From Actinomadura meyerae (GTDB lineage Bacteria; Actinomycetota; Actinomycetes; Streptosporangiales; Streptosporangiaceae), in contig NZ_FZOR01000042.1 of assembly GCF_900188445.1 (NCBI RefSeq), positions 1 to 64,000 of the forward strand: a DNA stretch of 64,000 nt, read 5' to 3'. Below the pieces are notes generated by a model that worked only from the letters and a program-made list of their open reading frames with translations, did not search any database and was not told the DNA's origin. This document shows, piece after piece, positions 15,700 through 23,582 of the stretch (within the stretch, counting starts at the first letter, position 1; the number at the start of each line of letters is the position of its first letter). Made by a program: the position numbers and the translations under genes.

Positions 15700-16835
15700 A
15701 GCGCCACCTCCAACCGGACCGTCGTGCCCTTGCCCGGCACGGCGTCGATGGTGAGCTCACCGCCGATGGAGTGCGCCCTGGCGCGCATGGAGGCGAGGCC
15801 CAACCCGCCCTGCGGTTCGGTGTCGGACGCGTCGAACCCGGCGCCGTCGTCGGCGACCTCTAGCACGGCCTGCCCGTCCGCTGTGGCGAGCCGTACTTCC
15901 ACAGTGCGCGCGCGGGCGTGTCGCAGCGCGTTGTAGAGCGCCTCCTGCGTGATGCGGAACGCGACGGCCTCGTGCTCCTCCGGCAGGACGACGGCCTCGT
16001 CGGCGTGGAAGCGCACGTCGGTCTCGTGCGCGCGGTCGAGGACCTCGACGTGCTTGCGCAGCGACGCGACCAGGCCGTCCGCGAGGTCGGCGGGCCGCAG
16101 CTCGAAGATCACGGCGCGGAGCTCGGCGAGGGCCTCGGCGGCGAGCCGCTCGACCTGCGCCAGCTCCCGGACGGTCCGCTCCGGGTCGCGCTCGGCCAGC
16201 GCGGACGCCGTGCGCGCGGTCAGCCGCAGCGAGAACAGCTTCTGCGCGACGGCGTCGTGCAGCTCGCGGGCGAGCCGGTTGCGCTCGGCCACGACGGTCA
16301 GCTCGCGGTTGTGCTCGTAGAGGCGGGCGTTCGCCATCGCGATCGCGGCGTGCGCGGCGAACAGGGTGAGCAGTTCCTCGTCGCCTTCGGTGAAGCCGCC
16401 CGGGGTGCGCTTGTTGGCCAGGAAGATGATGCCGAGGACGTCCTCGCCATCGCGTATCGGGACGCCCAGGAAGTCCTTCAGGACGGGGTGCGCGACCGGC
16501 CAGCCCTCGAACTCCGGCTCCCGGCGGATGTCGCCGAGCCGCTTCGGCGCGTCGCTCTTGAGCATCGCGGCGAGCATGCCGTGCTGGCGGGGGAGCGGGC
16601 CGATCCGCTCCCAGTCCTCCTCCGACACGCCCTCGACGACGAACTCGGCGAACGACCCCTCGTCATCGGGCACGCCCAGCGCCGCGTAGCGGGCGTCCAG
16701 CAACTGGGCCGCCGCCCGCACGATCACCTGGAGCACCTCGTGCACGGACAGGTGCCGGGTGACCGCGAGCACGGCGGAGCTGACGGCGTGCAGGGTCGCG
16801 CCCTGGCCGCCGTGGCACCCGTCGTCGGTCTGCAT
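15696..16835 (-). CDS. GAF-domain sensor histidine kinase
   Basis: A 379-residue soluble histidine kinase of the NarL-partner (HisKA_3) class. Residues about 25-170 form a GAF domain (YAALGVPDDEG at its start). Dimerisation/phosphotransfer follows with His193 in LARELHDAVAQKLFSLRL, and the HATPase_c domain has DDGAGFD and GGLGLASMRARAHSIGG. There is no membrane segment. The GAF domain lacks the heme-type Cys/His pattern that I could point to, so the signal is unknown (DevS/DosT-like GAFs bind heme; this one is single). Coupled to the regulator downstream. Confidence 0.94.
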   Translation of the reverse strand: MQTDDGCHGGQGATLHAVSSAVLAVTRHLSVHEVLQVIVRAAAQLLDARYAALGVPDDEGSFAEFVVEGVSEEDWERIGPLPRQHGMLAAMLKSDAPKRLGDIRREPEFEGWPVAHPVLKDFLGVPIRDGEDVLGIIFLANKRTPGGFTEGDEELLTLFAAHAAIAMANARLYEHNRELTVVAERNRLARELHDAVAQKLFSLRLTARTASALAERDPERTVRELAQVERLAAEALAELRAVIFELRPADLADGLVASLRKHVEVLDRAHETDVRFHADEAVVLPEEHEAVAFRITQEALYNALRHARARTVEVRLATADGQAVLEVADDGAGFDASDTEPQGGLGLASMRARAHSIGGELTIDAVPGKGTTVRLEVAL

Positions 16836-17059
16836 CCCGGCCTTTCGTCCTCCCCGGGCCGCCCCTCGTGGGCGCCCCGGGTGAGCGCCCCGCGGTGCTC
16901 ACTGGTGAAGACCGTACTCTCTGGGCGGGTCTTCCCGAATCAGCCTGGACGAGTATCCCCGCGCTCTCTTCCGGACCGGGGTCCTACGACCATCAGCCGA
17001 GGCGCCCGGGAACCGGCGACCGATGCCCTGGGACGCCCCGGATTCCTAGCGTCGAAGCC

Positions 17060-17728
17060 ATGAAGACGGCACTGATCACAGGAGGCTCCCGGGGCCTCGG
17101 GCGGGCGCTCGCGGCCGCGCTGGCCCGGGACGGGTGGACGCTCGTCATCGACGGCCGCGACCCCGCCGCGCTGGCCGCCGCAGCGGCGGAGACCGGCGCG
17201 ACCGCCATCGCCGGGGACGTCACCGACCCCGCGCACCGGGCCGCCCTCGCCGAGGCCGTGTCCGGCGGGCTCGACCTGCTCGTCAACAACGCGAGCACGC
17301 TCGGGCCGACACCGATGCCCCGGCTGGACGCGCTCCCGGTCGCCGACCTCGCGGCCACGCTCGCGACCAACGTGCTGGCGCCGCTCGCGCTGATCCAGGA
17401 GGTCCTGCCGAGCCTGCGGGGACGGCGCGGGGCGATCCTCAACATCACGTCCGACGCGGCCGTGGAGGGCTACGAGACGTGGGGCGGCTACGGGACGTCC
17501 AAGGCGGCGCTGGAGCAGCTGTCGAACGTCCTGGCGGCCGAGGAGCCCGACGTGGCCGTGTGGTGGGCGGACCCCGGCGAGATGAACACCGACATGCTGC
17601 GCGCCGCCGGCGAGGACGCGGACGCCGCGCCGCCGCCCGCCGAGGCCGCCGCCGCGCTGCATCGGCTGATAACCGACCGGCTCCCGAGCGGGCGGTACCA
17701 GGCCGCCCACCTGGTGAGGGCGCGGTGA
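17060..17728 (+). CDS. SDR family oxidoreductase
   Basis: A 222-residue short-chain dehydrogenase/reductase. The ATG gives the dinucleotide-binding motif immediately (TALITGGSRGLGRALA). NNAS follows near residue 75, a catalytic Tyr-X3-Lys in YGTSKAALEQ near residue 150, and a Ser-containing ITSDAA strand before it. It is shorter than the usual 250 residues because the C-terminal substrate loop is reduced. Its stop overlaps the GTG start of the transporter by 4 bp, which begins a three-gene coupled operon (SDR, MFS, QueA-like). Confidence 0.93.
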   Translation: MKTALITGGSRGLGRALAAALARDGWTLVIDGRDPAALAAAAAETGATAIAGDVTDPAHRAALAEAVSGGLDLLVNNASTLGPTPMPRLDALPVADLAATLATNVLAPLALIQEVLPSLRGRRGAILNITSDAAVEGYETWGGYGTSKAALEQLSNVLAAEEPDVAVWWADPGEMNTDMLRAAGEDADAAPPPAEAAAALHRLITDRLPSGRYQAAHLVRAR

Positions 17729-19098
17729 CCGCGACCCTGGACCATGATCACGTGGTCGATTCGGGGCGGGGCGTCCTTTCTGCTGGTTTTCGTGGTGCGA
17801 CGTTCGGGATCGTGCTGGTCGTCACGCTGCTGGCGTTCGAGAGCATGGCCGTCGGCACGGTCATGCCGGTGGTCGCGTCCGGGCTGGACGGCCTGGCGCT
17901 GTACGCGTGGGGCTTCAGCGCGACGCTGATCAGCACCCTGCTGTCCACGGTGCTGGCCGGTGGCTGGGTGGACCGGTCCGGGCCCTCCAGGCCGCTCATG
18001 ATCGGCCTCGCGACGTTCGTGGCCGGGCTCGTGGTCGCGGGGGCGGCGCCGGACATGGGCGTCTTCGTCGCGGGCCGCGCGGTACAGGGCCTCGGTACCG
18101 GCGTCGCGCTCGTCGCGATCTACATCGTGATCGCCCGCGTGTACCCGGAGGCCCTGCGGTCGCGGGTCTTCGCCGCGCTCTCGGCGGCGTGGGTGCTGCC
18201 GTCGCTGATCGGCCCGGCGGTCGGCGGCGCGGTGGCCGAGCACGCCGGCTGGCGGTGGGTGTTCCTCGGGCTGGTCCCGCTGGTGATTCCGCCGGCACTG
18301 CTGCTGGTGCCCGTCCTCCGCGGCATCAAGCCGGTGGACGCCGGCAAGGGGGCCCGCCCGGAGTCCGGCAAGGCGCGGTACGTCGCCGCCGCGGCCGTGG
18401 CGGGCGGCGCCGGTGTGCTCCTCTACGGTCTCGACGGCGCGGGCTGGGTCGTGCTCCCCGCCGCCGCGGCGGGGCTCGTCGCGCTGGCGTTCGGCCTGCC
18501 CCGGCTGCTGCCCGCCGGGACGCTGCGGCTGCGCCGCGGGCTGCCGAGCGTCGTCCTCGTCCGGGGCCTGCTGTCGGGCGCGTTCTTCGGCACCGAAGTG
18601 TTCATCCCGCTGGCGCTGACGAAGCTGCACCACTTCAGCGCGACGCGGGCGGGCGTCGTCCTCACCGTCGGCGCCCTCGGCTGGTCGGCCGCGTCGCAGA
18701 TCCAGGGCCGCTCGCGGCGCCCCCGCGAGTTCTACGCCCTCCTCGGCGCCGTGCTCGTCACCGCCGGGATCGTCCTCGCCGCCGTCGCGCTCCAGCTGTC
18801 CGGCTGGCTCACCGCCCCCGCGTGGATCATCGGCGGCGCCGGGATGGGCTTCGCGATCGGCAGCCTCTCCGTCCTGCTCCTCGACCTGTCCCCGGAGGCC
18901 GAGCAGGGCGTCAACTCGTCCGCGCTCCAGATCAGCGACACCCTCGGCTCCTCCCTCGTGGTCGGCGTCGCGGGCGCGCTCGTCACCGGCTTCGGCGCCG
19001 CCCGGCTCGGCACCGGGCTGGCCGTCGCCGGCGCGCTGTTCGCCGCGATCGCCCTCCTCGGGGTCGTGGCCGCTCTCCGGCTGGAGGTCCCGAAATGA
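17725..19098 (+). CDS. MFS transporter
   Basis: A 457-residue major facilitator permease started at the GTG that overlaps the SDR stop (GTGA). About 12-14 hydrophobic segments follow. The drug-antiporter motif between helices 2 and 3 is present in diverged form (GGWVDRSGPSRPLMIGL) and motif C lies in helix 5 (LSAAWVLPSLIGPAVGGAVAEHAGWRWVFLG), which is typical of DHA exporters. Substrate is unknown. Its stop overlaps the next start by 4 bp (ATGA), so transport is linked to the QueA-like enzyme. Confidence 0.93.
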   Translation: MTATLDHDHVVDSGRGVLSAGFRGATFGIVLVVTLLAFESMAVGTVMPVVASGLDGLALYAWGFSATLISTLLSTVLAGGWVDRSGPSRPLMIGLATFVAGLVVAGAAPDMGVFVAGRAVQGLGTGVALVAIYIVIARVYPEALRSRVFAALSAAWVLPSLIGPAVGGAVAEHAGWRWVFLGLVPLVIPPALLLVPVLRGIKPVDAGKGARPESGKARYVAAAAVAGGAGVLLYGLDGAGWVVLPAAAAGLVALAFGLPRLLPAGTLRLRRGLPSVVLVRGLLSGAFFGTEVFIPLALTKLHHFSATRAGVVLTVGALGWSAASQIQGRSRRPREFYALLGAVLVTAGIVLAAVALQLSGWLTAPAWIIGGAGMGFAIGSLSVLLLDLSPEAEQGVNSSALQISDTLGSSLVVGVAGALVTGFGAARLGTGLAVAGALFAAIALLGVVAALRLEVPK

Positions 19099-20132
19099 CC
19101 GTCGACTTCACCCTGCCGCCCGCCCTCGAGGCGCACGAGCCGCCGGAGGCGCGCGGCCGGACCCGCGACGGCGTCCGGCTCCTGGTGTCCCGGCGCGCCA
19201 CCGGCGCGGTCTCCCACCACGCGTTCCGCGACCTGCCCGCGCTGCTCGATCCGGGCGACCTGCTGGTCGTGAACACCTCGGCCACGCTGCCCGCCGCCGT
19301 CCGGCTCGACCGGATCAGCGTGCACTTCTCCACCCCGCTGCCCGGCGACTCCACCCCGCTGCCCGACGACGACGACCGGCTGTGGCTCGTCGAGCTGCGG
19401 CGCCTCGCCGGGAAGGGCAGCCTCCCCTACGCGGGCGGCTGCCCCGGGGAGTGGATCCCGCTGCCCGGCGGCGCCACCCTCACCCTCGTCGAGCGGCACA
19501 CCCCCCGGCTGTGGCGGGCGCGGCTCAGCACCGACGTCGTCCCCTACCTGCGCCGTCACGGGACGCCCATCAGGTACGGGTACGTCCGCGGCGACTGGCC
19601 CACCGCCGCCTACCAGACCGCGTTCGCCCACGACCGGTCGACCGGCAGCGCGGAGATGCCGAGCGCGGGACGCCCGTTCACGCCCGAACTCGTGACGGAG
19701 CTGGTCTCGCGGGGCGTCCTGGTCGCCCCGATCACGCTGCACACCGGCGTCGCGTCGCCGGAGGCGCACGAGCCGCCGTACGCCGAGCGCTACCGCGTCC
19801 CGGAGCCGACCGCGGCGCTGGTCGAGCACGTCCGCGCGCGGGGCCGGCGGGTGATCGCGGTCGGCACGACCGCCGTCCGCGCCCTGGAGACGGCCGTGGA
19901 CGGCTCCGGACGCGTCCGCCCGTCCTCGGGGTGGACGGAGCACGTCGTGACGCCGGAGGGCGGCGTCCGGGCCGTGGACGGCCTCCTCACCGGCCTGCAC
20001 GAGCCGGAGTCGTCCCACCTGATGATGCTCACCGCCCTCGCGGGCCGCGACCTGCTGGCCGCCACCTACGCGGCGGCGCTGGCCGAGCGGTACCTGTGGC
20101 ACGAGTTCGGCGACCTCAACCTGATCTTGTAG
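19095..20132 (+). CDS. S-adenosylmethionine:tRNA ribosyltransferase-isomerase-like protein (QueA family)
   Basis: A 345-residue QueA-family protein. QueA transfers and isomerises the ribose of S-adenosylmethionine onto 7-deazaguanine in tRNA. Family landmarks are visible: DLLVVNTSATLPAAVR, GTPIRYGYVRGDWPTAAYQTAFA, SAEMPSAGRPFTPELV (canonical APTAGLHFT is changed to PSAGRPFT), GVLVAPITLHTGVAS, and a C-terminal ESSHLMMLTALAG followed by YLWHEFGDLNLIL. There are several departures from classic QueA. It is coupled by 4-bp overlaps to an SDR and an exporter, and no queuosine genes (queC, queD, queE, queF, tgt) are in the window. Either it modifies tRNA from salvaged precursors or it acts on another molecule. 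Confidence 0.88.
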   Translation: MTVDFTLPPALEAHEPPEARGRTRDGVRLLVSRRATGAVSHHAFRDLPALLDPGDLLVVNTSATLPAAVRLDRISVHFSTPLPGDSTPLPDDDDRLWLVELRRLAGKGSLPYAGGCPGEWIPLPGGATLTLVERHTPRLWRARLSTDVVPYLRRHGTPIRYGYVRGDWPTAAYQTAFAHDRSTGSAEMPSAGRPFTPELVTELVSRGVLVAPITLHTGVASPEAHEPPYAERYRVPEPTAALVEHVRARGRRVIAVGTTAVRALETAVDGSGRVRPSSGWTEHVVTPEGGVRAVDGLLTGLHEPESSHLMMLTALAGRDLLAATYAAALAERYLWHEFGDLNLIL

Positions 20133-20196
20133 CCGTCTCGCATGCCGGACCTGCCGGGCGCCGCCCTCGTCACGGCCGGTAACGTGGGGAGCAGCT

Positions 20197-21417
20197 ATGG
20201 ACGGCTCAGCACAGCGCACGCTCCTCATCACACTCACCGGACGCGACCGCCCCGGGGTGACCTCGCGACTGTTCCGGACGCTCGCCGAGTTCCCGCTCAC
20301 GGTCGCCGACGTGGAGCAGGTCGTGATCCGCGGCCGGCTCGTCCTCGGGGTCCTGCTCGCCTACAGCGAGGGCGCCGACATCGGCCGCGTCTGGAACGCC
20401 GCCGAGCACGTCGCGAACGACCTCGACATGGAGATCGAGCTCTCCACGGGCCGCAACCGGCGGATGCCGAAGCGCACCGGGCGCCTGCACGTCACCGTCC
20501 TCGGCGCCCCGCTGCGGCCCGCCGCGATGGCCGGGATCTCCGGGCGGATCTCCGCGCACGGCGCCAACATCGACCGTATCGAGCGGCTCGCGCAGAACCC
20601 CGTCACCTGCATCGAGATGGACGTCTCCGGCGCCGACCCGGACGCGCTGCGCGCCGCCCTGACCGCCGAGGCCGCCGAGCAGCAGGTCGACGTCGCCGTC
20701 CAGCAGAGCGGGCTGAGCCGGCGCGCCAAGCGGCTGATCGTCATGGACGTCGACTCCACCCTCATCCAGGGCGAGGTCATCGAGCTGCTCGCCGAGCACG
20801 CCGGCTGCCTCGACGAGGTCGCCAAGGTCACCGAGGCCGCGATGCGCGGCGAGCTCGACTTCGAGGGCTCCCTGCGCGAGCGCGTGGCGCTGCTCGCCGG
20901 GCTCGACGCCGCCGCCATCGACGACGTCCGCGGCAGGCTGCGGCTCGCCGCCGGCGCCCGCACCATGGTCCGCACGCTGAAGCGCCTCGACTACAAGTTC
21001 GCGATCGTCTCCGGCGGCTTCACCCAGGTCACCGACGCCCTCGTCGACGACCTCGGCATCGACTACTCCGCCGCGAACACGCTGGAGATCGTCGACGGCA
21101 AGCTCACCGGGCGCGTGACCGGCCGCGTCATCGACCGCGCCGGCAAGGCCGCCGCGCTGGAGCGGTTCGCCCGCGAGGCCGGCATCCCGATCAGCCAGAC
21201 CGTCGCGATCGGCGACGGCGCCAACGACCTCGACATGCTCCAGGCCGCCGGGCTCGGCATCGCCTACAACGCCAAGCCGGTCGTCCGCGAGGCCGCCGAC
21301 ACCGCCGTCAACGTCCCCTACCTCGACACGATCGTCTTCCTCCTCGGCATCTCCCGCGACGAGGTCGAGGCCGCCGACGCGGCCGACGCCGCGGATCACC
21401 GCGACGCCGCCTCCTAG
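20197..21417 (+). CDS. serB: Phosphoserine phosphatase with tandem ACT domains
   Basis: A 406-residue SerB of the actinobacterial long type. Two ACT regulatory domains occupy about residues 1-165 (start LLITLTGRDRPGVTSRLFRTLAEF). The HAD phosphatase follows, with motif I MDVDSTLIQGEVIELLAEHAG, a SGGFT motif II (AIVSGGFTQV), and motif III/IV VAIGDGANDLDMLQAAGLGIAYNAKP. It hydrolyses O-phosphoserine in the last step of serine synthesis; in mycobacteria the ACT domains mediate serine feedback. GGGAG lies 6 nt before the ATG. The preceding gene ends 64 bp upstream. Confidence 0.96.
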   Translation: MDGSAQRTLLITLTGRDRPGVTSRLFRTLAEFPLTVADVEQVVIRGRLVLGVLLAYSEGADIGRVWNAAEHVANDLDMEIELSTGRNRRMPKRTGRLHVTVLGAPLRPAAMAGISGRISAHGANIDRIERLAQNPVTCIEMDVSGADPDALRAALTAEAAEQQVDVAVQQSGLSRRAKRLIVMDVDSTLIQGEVIELLAEHAGCLDEVAKVTEAAMRGELDFEGSLRERVALLAGLDAAAIDDVRGRLRLAAGARTMVRTLKRLDYKFAIVSGGFTQVTDALVDDLGIDYSAANTLEIVDGKLTGRVTGRVIDRAGKAAALERFAREAGIPISQTVAIGDGANDLDMLQAAGLGIAYNAKPVVREAADTAVNVPYLDTIVFLLGISRDEVEAADAADAADHRDAAS

Positions 21418-21446
21418 CTCCCCCGCTCCCGCTAGGGTCGCGGGTC

Positions 21447-23510
21447 ATGATCTTTCGGCGGACGGGCGGAGCCGGTGCGACCGACTGGGCCTCCCTCCAG
21501 GACGCCTGCGGTCCGGCAGACGACGTGCCCAGGCTGCTGCGCACCGGCATCGGGCGCGACGAGGGCGCCGCGCAGAAGGCGCTGAGCAAGCTCGCCGGCC
21601 GCCTCACCCACCAGGGCACGCTGTACCCCGCCACCGCGGCGGCGGTACCCGTCCTGATCGAGCTGGCCGCCTCCCGGCGGACGCGGCGTCGTCCGGAGCT
21701 GCTGTGGCGGCTCGCCGTCATCGCCGAGAGCACCGGCGCCGCGCCGGAGCTGCTGGAGGAGGTCCGGGACGCGCTGCGCGCGGGCGCGCGGCGGCTGCTG
21801 AAGCTGCACTCCGACCCCGACGCCAGGGTGCGGCGGATGGCCTCCTACGTCGTGGGGCACCTCCCCGCCGACAGCGTGGAGTTCGCGCGGCTGCGGAAGA
21901 TGCGGGACGCCGAAGGCGACGACGAGGCCGCGTCCGAACTGCTGCTGGCCGCCGGGGCGCTCCATCCGAAGGAGGCGGCGTCCTGGCTGCCGGACGAGCT
22001 CGCGGCGGGGCGTCCCGTCCTCACGCGGGCCGCCGCCGCCTGGTCGCTTGCGGTGTACGGCGAGTCGTTCGGCCCGGCCGCCGTGACGGCCGTCCGGGAG
22101 TGCTGGGCGAAGTACGACCCGTTGCGCGACAGCCCGTGGTCGGACAGCTCGCTCAGCGAGATCATCTCCGCCGCCCCCCTGGCGGACGCCGTCGAGCTGG
22201 CGAGCGCCTTCCTGCGGGACGAGCCGGGCGAGAACGCCTCGCACGTCGTGAGCGGGATCCGGTGGCGCTGCCTGTTCTTGCGGTCCGCCCGGACGGGCTT
22301 CGGGGACGTGCTCGCCGAGGCCGTCTCCCACCCCGACACGGCGGTGCGCGCGGCGGCGGCCGCACTGCTCGTGGAGGTCCGGCAGCCCGTCCCCGCCGCC
22401 GTCGACGCCCTCGCGGACTACGTGAAGGACCCGCCGGAGACCGCGCTCGACGACCGGCGGCACTGGCTGCACGGCCTGCGCACGCCCGAGGGGCGCCTCC
22501 TCGCCGCCGCGCTCCGCCTGCTGGTCATGGCGGACCACCCGGACTGGCGGCCCGCCGTCCTCGCCGCCTTCGGCACGGGATTCTTCGACGGCGAGACCGT
22601 CGGCCTGCTCGCGAAGCGCGGGCTGCCGCCCGACCCGGCGCTGCTGGACGTCCTGCGCCCGCATCTGGCGTCCGCCGCGATGGAGACGCTCATGCCCCAC
22701 GAGCCGGACGTCGCCATCCCCGCCCTCCTTACCGTCTGGGGCCCCGACGCCGCCGCCGCGACACCCGAGCTGGCCGGCTTCGTCCCCCACGAACGGCTCC
22801 CCGCCGTCACCGCGCTGCGGGCGATCGGGCCGGGCGCCTCCGCCGCCGTGCCCGCCCTCACCGAAGCCGTGACCGGTCCGGGCCCCTGGGAGTTCCGCGA
22901 GGCGTGCGCCGAAGCGCTTACCGCCATCACCGGCGAAAGCGAGCACGTCACCCGGTTCGTCCGGGACGCCGCGGACGCGGGCGAGACGGTCATGGCGGCA
23001 CAGCTCGGCCGAGCGCACGGGCTCCCCCTGGACGACCTCCTGCCCGCCCTGCGGGAACTCGCCACCACGGACACTTCGGACTTCACCGGCCGGGAGCGGC
23101 GGATGGCCGCGGCCGAGATCGTCATGGACCTCACCGGCGACACCGCCACCGCGCTACGCGCCGCCGAGGCGATGAAGGCGGACGGCGACGCCATGTTCCG
23201 CTACCCGGCCGCCCTGGCGATCAAGCGGATCACCGGCGACACCGGCCCACTGCTCGACGCCACCGCCCAGCGGCTCCTGGAGCACGGCGCGGGCCCCTGG
23301 TTCGCCGAGGCCGCCCGCGAACTGGGCGACGCGCTCGAACCGCTGGTCCCGGGCCTGCGCCGGCAGGCGGGCATGGACCGCAACACCCTCCCGCCGACCT
23401 CCCTCGACACCCTCATCCCCGGGGACCTGGACCAGCTCGCCGTCCTCGCGGACGTGCTCGCCGCCTGGGACGGCCGCGACCGCCCGGCCGATCCGGGCCT
23501 TAGCCGGTGA
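21447..23510 (+). CDS. HEAT-repeat protein, function unknown
   Basis: A 687-residue alpha-solenoid. From about residue 40 it is made of paired helices with HEAT-like turns (for example DPDARVRRMASYVVGHLP, SHPDTAVRAAAAALLVEV, LRAIGPGASAAVPALTEAV). There is no enzyme domain, signal or membrane segment. Such scaffolds bind proteins or nucleic acid. The first ATG after the serB stop is used (29 bp gap); an SD is not obvious. The gene is orphan in context, between serB and a FUSC transporter. Giant HEAT proteins of this kind are common in large actinomycete genomes and their partners are usually unknown. Confidence 0.88.
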   Translation: MIFRRTGGAGATDWASLQDACGPADDVPRLLRTGIGRDEGAAQKALSKLAGRLTHQGTLYPATAAAVPVLIELAASRRTRRRPELLWRLAVIAESTGAAPELLEEVRDALRAGARRLLKLHSDPDARVRRMASYVVGHLPADSVEFARLRKMRDAEGDDEAASELLLAAGALHPKEAASWLPDELAAGRPVLTRAAAAWSLAVYGESFGPAAVTAVRECWAKYDPLRDSPWSDSSLSEIISAAPLADAVELASAFLRDEPGENASHVVSGIRWRCLFLRSARTGFGDVLAEAVSHPDTAVRAAAAALLVEVRQPVPAAVDALADYVKDPPETALDDRRHWLHGLRTPEGRLLAAALRLLVMADHPDWRPAVLAAFGTGFFDGETVGLLAKRGLPPDPALLDVLRPHLASAAMETLMPHEPDVAIPALLTVWGPDAAAATPELAGFVPHERLPAVTALRAIGPGASAAVPALTEAVTGPGPWEFREACAEALTAITGESEHVTRFVRDAADAGETVMAAQLGRAHGLPLDDLLPALRELATTDTSDFTGRERRMAAAEIVMDLTGDTATALRAAEAMKADGDAMFRYPAALAIKRITGDTGPLLDATAQRLLEHGAGPWFAEAARELGDALEPLVPGLRRQAGMDRNTLPPTSLDTLIPGDLDQLAVLADVLAAWDGRDRPADPGLSR

Positions 23511-23582
23511 TCATCGGGGTACGGGTGAGGCGCGGGGGGAGGGCACTCCGCGAGCGGGCGACTGAAGGCGGAGGGACCGGCG

